46,215 bases of DNA from Thiothrix caldifontis (GTDB taxonomy: Bacteria > Pseudomonadota > Gammaproteobacteria > Thiotrichales > Thiotrichaceae). The stretch is from NCBI RefSeq assembly GCF_900107695.1, contig NZ_FNQP01000025.1, forward strand, positions 1 through 46,215, read 5' to 3'. The notes below the pieces were generated by a model that ran no database searches, was not told the origin of the DNA, and was given only the letters and a program-made list of their open reading frames with translations. The position numbers and the translations under genes are program-made. Each line of letters begins with the position of its first letter. Within the stretch, counting starts at the first letter, position 1. Of this stretch, positions 1 through 8,383 are shown in pieces.

Positions 1-3000
1 GTTGACTTCGGTGTGGTTCCCCCGGTTGTTGAGCCACCCAAGGTTGTTTCTGTGGGTGATACCCTTTGGATTGACACCAACGAAAACGGTCAACAGGATG
101 CTGGCGAAACCGGCTTCAGTGGCGCTACCGTTACTTTACTGGATAAATCGGGCAACCCCGTCAATGACCTTGACGGCAAACCGGTAGCCGCCGTGACCAC
201 AGCGGCAGACGGCCTGTACCTGTTTGAAAACTTGCCCGCAGGCGAATACCTGATCCGCGTCGATGCACCCGAAGGCTATGTAGCGACCCAAGGTGGCGCT
301 GCGGTCGATGACGATACGTCCAATACCGACAGCAACTGCCAAGTGGTCGATGGCAAGACACAAACCAGTGCCTTCAACCTCACGACCGACAACCTCACAG
401 TCGATTGCGGTTTCTACCTGCCGAAAGCCCCCACACACAGTATCGGCAATACTGTGTGGGTTGATGCCAATAATAACGGCTTGTTGGATGCAGAAGAGTC
501 AAAAGTGGTTGATGGCGTGGTGATGGAATTGCTGGATAAGTCCGGCACTGTTATGGCCTACACCGAAACCAAAGACGGCTACTACCTGTTCAGCGGTTTA
601 GCGGCTGGCGAATATAGTGTCTGTGTCGCACACGGCAACTTCGACGAAGGTCTGTTGAAAGGCTATACCGGTAGCCCAGTGATGGAGGCTGCGGGTGACA
701 ACCGGAACAGTGGTGACAGTGACACCCAAGATGGCCTGTGCTCCAACGTTATTGTGTTAGATGATAAACAGCCAACGGATGAAGCCCCAACCGCTAGTGG
801 TACAACCGGTGATGATGGTATGGGAACCGATGATAACCGTTCCAACCTTGCGGTTGACTTCGGTGTGGTTCCACCAGAAGTTGAACCACCGAAAACGGTC
901 TCTGTCGGTGACTTTATCTGGATTGATGCCAACGAAAACGGGCAGCAGGATGAAGGTGAAACTGGGCTGGCAGGTGCAACCGTCACCTTGTTAGATAAGT
1001 CCGGCAACCCTGTTAGCAACATCGACGGCGTTGCCGTAGCACCGGTGACTACGGGAGTGGATGGTAAATATACCTTCATCAACTTGCCAGAAGGTGAGTA
1101 CCAGATTCGTGTGGAAACACCCGAAGGTTATCTGCCAACGCAAGGTGTAACGGATGCACTGGCCTCCAACACCGACAGTAACTGCCAAGTGATGGATGGC
1201 AAGCTGCAAACCAGCCTCTTCAGTCTCACCGCTGACACCACAGCCGTTGATTGTGGTTTCTACCAGCCGAAAGCACCGACTCATAGCCTGGGTAACATGG
1301 TGTGGATCGACAATGGTGAGGGCGATAATGCCAATAACGGTCTCTTTGATACGGGCGAAACCTTACCGGGCAACGTGGTGATGGAACTGCGTGACAGCAC
1401 GGATGCATTGGTCAATACCACACAAACAGCAGGCGGTTATTACTTGTTCAGTGGCTTGGCTGCTGGTGAGTACAAAGTCTGTGTGGCTGGCAGCAACTTC
1501 AATGCAGGTGCCGCACTGGAGGGTTACACCGCCAGCATCACAGGGAAAGAACTTAACGCTAACTTGAATGGTGATAGTAACGACAATGGCGATAGCACCG
1601 CTTCGGATGGCTTGTGTTCTAACCTGATTGTATTGGATGGCGAGGAGCCAACCGGCGAGCAGCCAACGGCTAGTGGTATTGCCGGTGATGACGGCATGGG
1701 GACGGAAGATAACCGTTCCAACCTCACGGTTGACTTTGCGGTCGTACCGGTTGAGCCAGTCGATCCGGGTACACCTGTCTCTGTGGGCAACCAAATCTGG
1801 ATTGACAGCAATGCCAATGGTCAGCGTGAAGAGGGTGAGAGCTTCCTAGAAAATGCAGTGGTGACACTTACTGACGCTTCCGGTCGTTCGGTGATGGATT
1901 TGGATGGCAATAGCGTTGCGCCGCATACTACGGGTGCTGATGGTCTCTACCTGTTCGAGAACTTGCCGGAAGGTGAGTATATCGTGACGGTCGAACCGCC
2001 AGAAGGGTTCTTCCCAACCATTGGCGGGATTGATGTGGATGATGATGCCAGTGACATTGACAGCAACTGTCGTGTCAACCCGATCAATAATACAGTCGAA
2101 ACCCATCCATTCACATTGGCAGCAGGCTCAGAACCGGATGCGGACGGTGACGATACCAATGGCAATATGACTGTTGACTGTGGGTTCTACGGTTCAGTGT
2201 CTTTGGGTGACAGGGTATGGTTAGATGGCAATGCCAATGGTCAGCAAGATAATGCTGAGACGGGTATCAATGGCGTAAGCGTCAGCTTGATGGAAGAAGA
2301 TGGCATTACGCCAGCAACTGATATCAGTGGTAAGCCAGTGGCGGCTGTGATGACTGATGAAAATGGTAACTACCTGTTCCCTAACCTAAAACCGGGTAAT
2401 TACATCGTTGTCGTGAATCCGGGTACGGATTCTGGCTACAGCCTCACCAAAGGTGGTGCTGACCCCGATACGGATCCATCCAATACGGATAGTAACTGTA
2501 AAGTTGCCGCAGGTCAGTTCCAGACACCAGCAGTGACGTTGACACCGGGTAAAGAACCCAATGACAACGGTTTCAGTGATTTGACAGTTGACTGCGGCAT
2601 GTTGCGCCCTGTGAATCTCGGTAGCCGCTTGTGGCTGGATTTGGATGGCGATGGTAAGCAGGATGGTGGTGAACCGGGTATTCCGGGCGCAACTGTCACC
2701 TTGCTGACAGTGGATGGGAAACCTGTTACCGATATTTTCGGTGATGTACTGAAACCGCAGACAACCGATAGCGACGGTAAGTACTTCTTTGGCAACTTGC
2801 GCGAAGGTGATTACGTGGTGAAGGTTGTTCCGCCTGCTGGCTACTTGCCAACGGTCGGTGGTGAAGACCCGAACGACGATGACGCAACCGATAGCAACGG
2901 TGTGCTGAACGCGGATGGCAGCATCATCAGCAAGCCAATCAACCTCAAATGGGGTGATGAGCCAGAAGATGGTGGTGCAACTAACACCACGGTTGGTTTC

Positions 3001-3108
3001 GGTTTAGTAGCTAATCTGCATGTACCGACGTTGAGTCAGTGGGGTATGGCTATTATGAGCATGTTGCTGGCAACAGCTGCATTCTTCCGCCGCCGTCGGG
3101 AAGACTAA
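1..3108 (+). CDS. Large SdrD-B-like repeat protein with IPTL-CTERM sorting signal (5' end outside window)
   Basis: The frame is open from base 1, so the gene begins upstream; the in-window part is 1035 codons. It contains seven tandem modules that each open with S-[VIL]-G-[DN]-x-[VIL]-W-[IVL]-D followed by a calcium-loop-like DxNxNGxxDxGE stretch, the hallmark of SdrD B-like/Cna-B-like domains. Modules start near 49, 436, 901, 1285, 1780, 2203 and 2611. Two module subtypes alternate in the first half (the 'TVTLLDKSGNPV' type and the 'VVMELLDKSG' type), so a two-module unit seems to have duplicated. The C-terminus reads VPTLSQWG, then a short hydrophobic segment, then RRRRED: this is the tripartite IPTL-CTERM sorting signal. 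The protein is therefore probably exported and either anchored at or processed at the envelope. A strong terminator follows. Adhesion or matrix function is an inference from the family. Confidence 0.85.
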   Translation, partial: VDFGVVPPVVEPPKVVSVGDTLWIDTNENGQQDAGETGFSGATVTLLDKSGNPVNDLDGKPVAAVTTAADGLYLFENLPAGEYLIRVDAPEGYVATQGGAAVDDDTSNTDSNCQVVDGKTQTSAFNLTTDNLTVDCGFYLPKAPTHSIGNTVWVDANNNGLLDAEESKVVDGVVMELLDKSGTVMAYTETKDGYYLFSGLAAGEYSVCVAHGNFDEGLLKGYTGSPVMEAAGDNRNSGDSDTQDGLCSNVIVLDDKQPTDEAPTASGTTGDDGMGTDDNRSNLAVDFGVVPPEVEPPKTVSVGDFIWIDANENGQQDEGETGLAGATVTLLDKSGNPVSNIDGVAVAPVTTGVDGKYTFINLPEGEYQIRVETPEGYLPTQGVTDALASNTDSNCQVMDGKLQTSLFSLTADTTAVDCGFYQPKAPTHSLGNMVWIDNGEGDNANNGLFDTGETLPGNVVMELRDSTDALVNTTQTAGGYYLFSGLAAGEYKVCVAGSNFNAGAALEGYTASITGKELNANLNGDSNDNGDSTASDGLCSNLIVLDGEEPTGEQPTASGIAGDDGMGTEDNRSNLTVDFAVVPVEPVDPGTPVSVGNQIWIDSNANGQREEGESFLENAVVTLTDASGRSVMDLDGNSVAPHTTGADGLYLFENLPEGEYIVTVEPPEGFFPTIGGIDVDDDASDIDSNCRVNPINNTVETHPFTLAAGSEPDADGDDTNGNMTVDCGFYGSVSLGDRVWLDGNANGQQDNAETGINGVSVSLMEEDGITPATDISGKPVAAVMTDENGNYLFPNLKPGNYIVVVNPGTDSGYSLTKGGADPDTDPSNTDSNCKVAAGQFQTPAVTLTPGKEPNDNGFSDLTVDCGMLRPVNLGSRLWLDLDGDGKQDGGEPGIPGATVTLLTVDGKPVTDIFGDVLKPQTTDSDGKYFFGNLREGDYVVKVVPPAGYLPTVGGEDPNDDDATDSNGVLNADGSIISKPINLKWGDEPEDGGATNTTVGFGLVANLHVPTLSQWGMAIMSMLLATAAFFRRRRED

Positions 3109-3159
3109 GCATCAGGGCTTTCTCTGAACGGGTTTTAACTTCGCTCACTCAACGGACTT

Positions 3160-3190
3160 AAGAAAAGCCAGCCCAGTGCTGGCTTTTCTT
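3160..3190 (+). terminator. Rho-independent-type hairpin after the SdrD-like gene
   Basis: A perfect 13-bp inverted repeat (AAGAAAAGCCAGC / GCTGGCTTTTCTT) with a 5-base loop. The T-rich 3' arm gives the usual terminator shape. It lies 52 bases after the stop codon of the repeat protein and ahead of the next gene's candidate promoter. Confidence 0.8.
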
Positions 3191-3262
3191 GGTCTGTTAT
3201 TTGTTGCCGTTTATCTTGCAAAGTCAGGTGTTTTTTTTGTTAATCAGTAAAGTGTTCGTTAC

Positions 3263-3278
3263 TTGGTGCACATTTTGC
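3263..3278 (+). promoter_or_regulatory. Candidate sigma-54 (-24/-12) promoter for the Gly-rich protein
   Basis: The sequence TTGGTGCACATTTTGC has the invariant GG and GC dinucleotides ten bases apart, as required of sigma-54 promoters, and matches the TTGG...TTGC ends of the consensus; the inner CACG is not conserved. Initiation about 12 bases downstream would leave a leader of roughly 22 bases containing the ribosome-binding site of the gene at 3313. This is a visual match only, and such patterns also occur by chance. Confidence 0.3.
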
Positions 3279-3312
3279 CAAGTATTAAACTATACAGATA
3301 GGAGATCATGTT

Positions 3313-3843
3313 ATGACAATCGGATTGTTAAGTAATTTATTTGGTAGTGCTTATAAAACACCTTCTGCTAATTCAGGTTGCGGTTGTTCTGGTAATACAG
3401 GCGGGAGTTCGGGTGGCAGCAAGTCATTTGGTGGTGGTTTGTTAGACTTAAAGGGTGGCCTATTAGGTGCTAAATCCAATCTGATTAACAACTTGCTCGG
3501 TGGTATTGGTGGTGGCTCTACTGGGGTGGGGCAGGGTAGTTCCAATTGCGGTAACTATGGTGGTCAAGGTGGCTCTTCCTGTGGCGGCTATGGTGGTAGT
3601 GCCGGTTCTTCATCTTCCAATGGTTTGGGTTCTGCTGTGGGTGGTCTGGCTTCTGGCGTTCACCAATTTGCTGAAAAAGCAATTTCTGCCACGGGTTTAG
3701 GTGGGGCATTTGCACCGATTGATGACGCAATTATTCACCCGCTGCTTTGGGATCCAATTTCCAAGGCTACCGGTGTTGACGTAAGCAAGCATCCAGAAGG
3801 TATTAAAGATGTATCCAATCCTTTGGGTGTTGAGCGCAAATAA
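3313..3843 (+). CDS. Small Gly/Ser-rich protein of unknown function
   Basis: 176 aa. An AGGAG box at 3300-3304 sits 8 bases before this ATG; another ATG at 3308 stops after two codons and is too close to the box. Residues 1-60 alternate Leu/Gly-rich helices (LLSNLFG, GGGLLDLKGGLLG). Residues 20-30 and 75-100 hold Cys within Gly/Ser runs (GCGCSG, SNCGNYGGQGGSSCGGYGG). The C-terminal third is less repetitive and ends in a hydrophilic tail. There is no signal peptide or transmembrane helix. The composition recalls structural or self-assembling proteins, or small secreted proteins, but I recognise no family. It sits alone between two terminators, so it is its own transcription unit. Confidence 0.7.
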   Translation: MTIGLLSNLFGSAYKTPSANSGCGCSGNTGGSSGGSKSFGGGLLDLKGGLLGAKSNLINNLLGGIGGGSTGVGQGSSNCGNYGGQGGSSCGGYGGSAGSSSSNGLGSAVGGLASGVHQFAEKAISATGLGGAFAPIDDAIIHPLLWDPISKATGVDVSKHPEGIKDVSNPLGVERK

Positions 3844-3869
3844 ATAGCAGTTAATCTGTGGCAAATATG

Positions 3870-3897
3870 AAGGCCAGCTGCGTGTTGGCCTTTTTTT
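3870..3897 (+). terminator. Rho-independent terminator after the Gly-rich gene
   Basis: AAGGCCAGC / GTTGGCCTT form a 9-bp stem (one G-T pair) around a 5-base loop, followed by a run of seven T. It lies 26 bases after the stop codon at 3841-3843 and separates this gene from the leucine operon. Confidence 0.85.
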
Positions 3898-3961
3898 GTG
3901 GATGATGCATAGCAAAAAAGTGTAGTATGTCCCCCTTTTCCAACGGCAGTTTTGGGGATTT

Positions 3962-5365
3962 ATGGCAGGCAAAACGCTCTACGATAAGGTCTGGGATGCG
4001 CATGTGGTGCGGCAAGAAGCCGACGGCACGGCCTTACTTTACATCGACCGGCACTTGGTTCACGAAGTCACTTCACCGCAAGCTTTTGAAGGGCTGCGTC
4101 TGGCTAAGCGCCAACCTTGGCGCATCAATTCAATGGTGGCAGTACCCGATCATAACGTTCCCACCATTGGGCTGGAACACGGTATTACTGACCCAGTAGC
4201 GCGTCTGCAAGTCGAAACGTTGGATGCGAATTGCCGCACGTTTGGTATTACTGAATTCAACATTGGCGACATCCGCCAGGGTATCGTCCACGTCATTGGT
4301 CCTGAGCAAGGCGCAACCTTGCCCGGCATGACTGTAGTTTGCGGCGATTCGCACACTTCCACCCACGGCGCATTCGGCGCACTCGCGCACGGCATCGGCA
4401 CATCGGAAGTCGAACACGTCATGGCAACCCAATGCCTGATCCAGAAAAAAATGAAAAATATGCTGATCAGCGTGGATGGCAAAGTCGGTGCGGGCGTGAC
4501 GGCCAAAGACATCGTGCTGACCATCATCGGTGAAATTGGTACAGCGGGTGGCACAGGTTACGCCATCGAATTCGGCGGCGAAGCGATTCGCGAGTTGTCG
4601 ATGGAAGGACGCATGACGGTGTGCAATATGGCAATCGAAGGTGGCGCACGAGCTGGCATGATTGCTGTCGATGACACCACTATCAACTACGTCAAAGGCC
4701 GCCCTTACGCACCTAAAGCGGAAGATTGGGAAGCAGCCGTTGCAGCATGGCAAGATCTACATTCTGATGCGGACGCAGTATTTGATCGCGTGATTCATCT
4801 GGATGCTGCCAGCATCCAACCGCAAGTGACGTGGGGAACATCCCCCGAGATGGTGCTGCCTGTCGATGGCAAAACGCCAGACCCTGCGAACGAAACTGAT
4901 CCGGTCAAAGCCAGCGGTATCCGCGCCGCACTCAAATACATGGGCTTGGAAGCGAATATGCCGATTACTGACGTGCAAATCGACAAAGTATTCATTGGCT
5001 CATGCACCAATTCGCGCATTGAAGATTTACGTGCCGCCGCTGAAGTCGCTAAAGGCCGCAAAGTCGCCGCGAATGTAAAGCTGGCAATGGTTGTTCCCGG
5101 CTCTGGCTTGGTCAAACAGCAGGCGGAAAGCGAAGGCTTGGACAAAATTTTCATCGAAGCCGGTTTTGAATGGCGTGCGCCGGGCTGTTCCATGTGCCTT
5201 GCGATGAATGCCGATCGCCTCGAACCGGGCGAACGCTGCGCTTCCACCTCCAACCGCAATTTTGAAGGGCGGCAAGGGCAGGGCGGACGTACCCATCTGG
5301 TCAGCCCCGCAATGGCAGCGGCGGCGGCAGTGACAGGTCATTTCGCGGATGTGAGGACGCTCTAA
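3962..5365 (+). CDS. leuC: 3-isopropylmalate dehydratase large subunit
   Basis: 467 aa, the usual LeuC length. With LeuD it isomerises 2-isopropylmalate to 3-isopropylmalate in leucine synthesis. The aconitase-type [4Fe-4S] ligands are visible: Cys348 in [11 protein letters not shown], and Cys409 and Cys412 in [11 protein letters not shown]. The N-terminus [15 protein letters not shown] and the VPDHNVPT and [12 protein letters not shown] blocks are typical. The start is the ATG 5 bases after GGGG (3953-3956). The stop overlaps the leuD start by one base (TAATG), so the two subunits are translationally coupled. First gene of leuC-leuD-leuB-asd-like. Confidence 0.97.
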   Translation: MAGKTLYDKVWDAHVVRQEADGTALLYIDRHLVHEVTSPQAFEGLRLAKRQPWRINSMVAVPDHNVPTIGLEHGITDPVARLQVETLDANCRTFGITEFNIGDIRQGIVHVIGPEQGATLPGMTVVCGDSHTSTHGAFGALAHGIGTSEVEHVMATQCLIQKKMKNMLISVDGKVGAGVTAKDIVLTIIGEIGTAGGTGYAIEFGGEAIRELSMEGRMTVCNMAIEGGARAGMIAVDDTTINYVKGRPYAPKAEDWEAAVAAWQDLHSDADAVFDRVIHLDAASIQPQVTWGTSPEMVLPVDGKTPDPANETDPVKASGIRAALKYMGLEANMPITDVQIDKVFIGSCTNSRIEDLRAAAEVAKGRKVAANVKLAMVVPGSGLVKQQAESEGLDKIFIEAGFEWRAPGCSMCLAMNADRLEPGERCASTSNRNFEGRQGQGGRTHLVSPAMAAAAAVTGHFADVRTL

Positions 5366-6000
5366 TGGAAAAATTTACTGTACACACTGGCTTGGTTATC
5401 CCGTTGGATCGTTCCAACGTCGATACCGATGCGATTATTCCCAAGCAATATTTGAAATCCATCCAGCGCACTGGCTTTGGCCCCACGCTGTTTGACGACT
5501 GGCGTTACCTTGAGCCGGGCGAACCGGGCATGGATCACAGCAAACGCACCCCAAATCCCGATTTTGTGCTGAATGCGCCGCGTTATGCGGGTGCTTCCGT
5601 GCTGTTGGCGCGTGAAAACTTCGGCTGTGGTTCGTCGCGGGAACACGCGGTATGGGCGTTGACCGATTACGGCATTCGGGCGGTGATTGCGCCGAGTTAC
5701 GCGGATATTTTCTTCAACAACAGCTTCAAGAATGGCTTGTTGCCGTTGACCTTGCCTGCTGAAGTGATTGATCAGTTATTCGTTGAGGCGCAAGCCACCG
5801 AAGGCTATCAGCTCACTGTGAACCTGGAAGCGCAGCAAGTGGTCACGCCAAGCGGTGCAGCGTTTGCGTTTAGCATTGACGAGTTCCGCAAATATTGCCT
5901 GCTGAACGGGTTGGATGATATTGGGCTGACCTTACAACATGCCGATGATATTCGGGCGTATGAAGCGAAGCGTAAGCAAACAGCACCTTGGTTATTTTAA
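5365..6000 (+). CDS. leuD: 3-isopropylmalate dehydratase small subunit
   Basis: 211 aa, the normal size. It is the swivelling small subunit that completes the LeuCD active site. Diagnostic segments are [19 protein letters not shown] near the N-terminus and the substrate-recognition block [17 protein letters not shown] near residues 83-99, with the conserved SSRE. It starts on the ATG that shares a base with the leuC stop and is followed 23 bases later by leuB. Confidence 0.97.
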   Translation: MEKFTVHTGLVIPLDRSNVDTDAIIPKQYLKSIQRTGFGPTLFDDWRYLEPGEPGMDHSKRTPNPDFVLNAPRYAGASVLLARENFGCGSSREHAVWALTDYGIRAVIAPSYADIFFNNSFKNGLLPLTLPAEVIDQLFVEAQATEGYQLTVNLEAQQVVTPSGAAFAFSIDEFRKYCLLNGLDDIGLTLQHADDIRAYEAKRKQTAPWLF

Positions 6001-6023
6001 GATTTGATTTGGGTTAGATGGTT

Positions 6024-7103
6024 ATGACACACAAAATTTTAGTATTGCCCGGTGATGGAATTGGCCCGGAAATCGTGGCAGAAGCGGTTAAAGTCCTCAA
6101 CGTTTTTACCGCTGAAGGCAATCTGTCGGTAGAGCTGGAATACGCCAATATCGGCGGCATCGCTTATGATAAAGAAGGGCAACCGTATCCCGACTCCACC
6201 CGTGCCTTGGCGCAAAAAGCCGATGCGATTTTGCTCGGTGCAGTCGGTGGCCCCCAATACGATGCGCTGGATCGCCCGTTGCGCCCAGAACGTGGTTTGC
6301 TGGCAATTCGTGCTGACTTAGGTTTGTTTGCCAACCTGCGCCCTGCAATTCTGTACGAAGAACTCGCGTCCGCGTCCACCCTGAAACCCGAAGTGGTGGC
6401 AGGGCTGGACATTATGATTGTGCGCGAATTGACCGGCGGTATCTACTTCGGTCAACCGCGTGGTATCCGTGTGCTGGAAAACGGTGAACGCCAAGGCTTT
6501 AACTCTGCCACTTACACCGAATCCGAAATCGAACGCATTGCCCGCGTCGGCTTTGAAACTGCGATGAAGCGCAACAAACGCCTGTGTTCCGTCGACAAAG
6601 CCAACGTGCTGGAAGTGTGCGAATTGTGGCGCGAAATCGTCGAAAAGGTTGGCAAGGAATATCCTGAAGTTGAACTCAGCCACATGTACGTCGATAACGC
6701 GGCGATGCAATTGGTACGTGCGCCCAAGCAGTTTGACGTGATTGTAACCAGCAACCTGTTCGGCGACGTGCTGTCGGATGCGGCAGCCATGCTGACCGGC
6801 TCTATCGGCATGTTGCCGTCTGCCTCTTTGAATTCTTCTGCGTGCGGCTTGTACGAACCGATCCACGGTTCTGCGCCTGACATCGCAGGCAAAGGCATTG
6901 CCAATCCGTTGGCAACCATTCTGTCCGTGGCAATGTTGCTGCGTTACAGCCTCAATCGTCCAGAACTGGCTGAGCGCATTGAGCGTGCAGTAAAAACAGT
7001 GCTGGCATCAGGCGTGCGCACTGGCGACATTTATACCGACGGCGACCGCAAGGTGGGTACGGCAGAAATGGGCGATGCGGTTGTGGCGGCTTTACAAGGG
7101 TAA
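6024..7103 (+). CDS. leuB: 3-isopropylmalate dehydrogenase
   Basis: 359 aa from this start. It oxidises and decarboxylates 3-isopropylmalate to 2-ketoisocaproate with NAD+. Visible signatures are [10 protein letters not shown] at the N-terminus, [14 protein letters not shown], the [10 protein letters not shown] block, [25 protein letters not shown] (the metal/substrate site) and [16 protein letters not shown] (NAD site). An ATG also lies in frame at 6018. I prefer 6024 because GGGTT at 6011-6015 is then 8 bases away rather than 2, and [10 protein letters not shown] is the usual beginning. The gene is only 2 bases from the next one, so they are co-transcribed. Confidence 0.95.
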   Translation: MTHKILVLPGDGIGPEIVAEAVKVLNVFTAEGNLSVELEYANIGGIAYDKEGQPYPDSTRALAQKADAILLGAVGGPQYDALDRPLRPERGLLAIRADLGLFANLRPAILYEELASASTLKPEVVAGLDIMIVRELTGGIYFGQPRGIRVLENGERQGFNSATYTESEIERIARVGFETAMKRNKRLCSVDKANVLEVCELWREIVEKVGKEYPEVELSHMYVDNAAMQLVRAPKQFDVIVTSNLFGDVLSDAAAMLTGSIGMLPSASLNSSACGLYEPIHGSAPDIAGKGIANPLATILSVAMLLRYSLNRPELAERIERAVKTVLASGVRTGDIYTDGDRKVGTAEMGDAVVAALQG

Positions 7104-7105
7104 TC

Positions 7106-8128
7106 ATGGCTAAAACTTATAATGTAGTGGTCGTTGGTGCAGGCAGTCTGGTAGGCGAAGCCATACTGGACTTGCTGGCAAAGCGTAAATTTCCAATTGG
7201 CAAAATATACGCGCTGGAATTTGCAACCGATGGCGAACAATACGTCGATTTCGGCAATAAAACGTTGGATATTGAATCGGTCGAAGATTTCGACTTTTCC
7301 AGCGTGCAATTAGCTTTATTTGCCAGCACTGAAACGGTAGCGGCGGATTATGTGCCAAAAGCAGTTGCCGCTGGTTGCCTTGTTATTGATGACAGCGCCT
7401 GTTTTCGCTTTGATACGGATGTACCGTTAGTCGTACCAGAGGTGAATCCAGCCGCGATTACGGGGTATAAACAACGCGGGATTATTGCGAATCCTGGCAG
7501 TATGGTAAGCCAAATGTTAGTGGCGTTAAAACCTTTGCATGATGCTGCTGAAATTACACGCATTAATGTGGCGACGTATCAGGCTGTTTCCGGCACGGGG
7601 CGTGCGGGTATCAATGAGTTGGCGCATCAAACGGCGCAATTGCTCAATGCACGACCTGTCGAACCAGAACTGTATGCTAAACAAATTGCTTTCAATCTTT
7701 TCCCACATATTGGCGCGTTTCAGGATAACGGCTATACCTGGGAAGAAATGAAAATGGTAAAAGAAACCCGTAAAATCATGGATTTACCTGAACTTGGGGT
7801 GAATCCAACCGCAGTACGTGTGCCCGTATTTTTTGGTCATGCGGCAGCTTTACATATTGAGACACAGCGCAAGCTGACGGCGACTGAAGCGACCGAATGT
7901 TTACGCAAATCGGCAGGTGTGGAAGTCTTAGATGAGCGTGAAGACGGTGGATATCCAACCCCTGTGACCGAGGCAGTTAATAGCGATACGGTTTATGTTA
8001 GCCGTATCCGTGAAGATATTTCTTGTGCATCTGGTTTAGATTTATGGGTGGTTGCTGATAATGTCCGTAAAGGTGCTGCACTAAACAGCGTGCAGATTGC
8101 GGAGATATTAGTGCGTGATTATCTGTAG
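7106..8128 (+). CDS. usg: Aspartate-semialdehyde dehydrogenase-like protein (Usg type), catalytic Cys absent
   Basis: 340 aa. The fold and end motifs are those of the Asd family: VVVGAGSLVGE near the N-terminus, LVIDDSACFR, VPLVVPEVNP, TYQAVSGTGRAG, RVPVFFGH and DLWVVADNVRKGAALNSVQIAE. The active-site motif that reads NPNCST in true Asd reads NPGSMVSQ here, so the nucleophilic Cys is Ser132 (or missing). In E. coli and Pseudomonas a Usg/Asd-like paralogue occupies this neighbourhood, just before fimV, and lacks the Cys in the same way. The substrate-binding Gln, Arg and His seem kept. It is likely catalytically dead for aspartate semialdehyde. Automatic annotation as asd would probably be wrong. 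A true asd gene is not seen in the window. Confidence 0.8.
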   Translation: MAKTYNVVVVGAGSLVGEAILDLLAKRKFPIGKIYALEFATDGEQYVDFGNKTLDIESVEDFDFSSVQLALFASTETVAADYVPKAVAAGCLVIDDSACFRFDTDVPLVVPEVNPAAITGYKQRGIIANPGSMVSQMLVALKPLHDAAEITRINVATYQAVSGTGRAGINELAHQTAQLLNARPVEPELYAKQIAFNLFPHIGAFQDNGYTWEEMKMVKETRKIMDLPELGVNPTAVRVPVFFGHAAALHIETQRKLTATEATECLRKSAGVEVLDEREDGGYPTPVTEAVNSDTVYVSRIREDISCASGLDLWVVADNVRKGAALNSVQIAEILVRDYL

Positions 8129-8383
8129 GTGTGGTTAAGCGGGAATTAATTCACTATTGCCCACAATGGCTTACAGATACGGTTGGTGTTAGCATCTTCC
8201 TAAAGGCTTGTATCGGGGCAACATTGCTGAGCATAATGTACTAATATAAAGTTCCAGCGTTAAGAAACAACAACCAGAATCGCTATTCATCAAAATAATA
8301 AGGGCTAATAAAGGTTATGAAGGTGATGAATCAGGGATGCCACAATCTTACACAGATAAAGAATCAATTGAAGGGGAATTGCA

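Noticed and set aside
49-3010. Regular repeats that could suggest a CRISPR or satellite array
   Set aside because: The periodicity is of protein modules (about 370-480 bases) with coding constraint, not short direct repeats with unique spacers.
4130-4753. 207-codon open frame antisense to leuC
   Set aside because: Shadow frame of a conserved gene, with biased composition rich in Cys, His and Phe.
8129-8383. Possible small gene or RNA between the Usg-like gene and fimV
   Set aside because: No open frame with a ribosome site and no clear RNA structure; a promoter region is enough.
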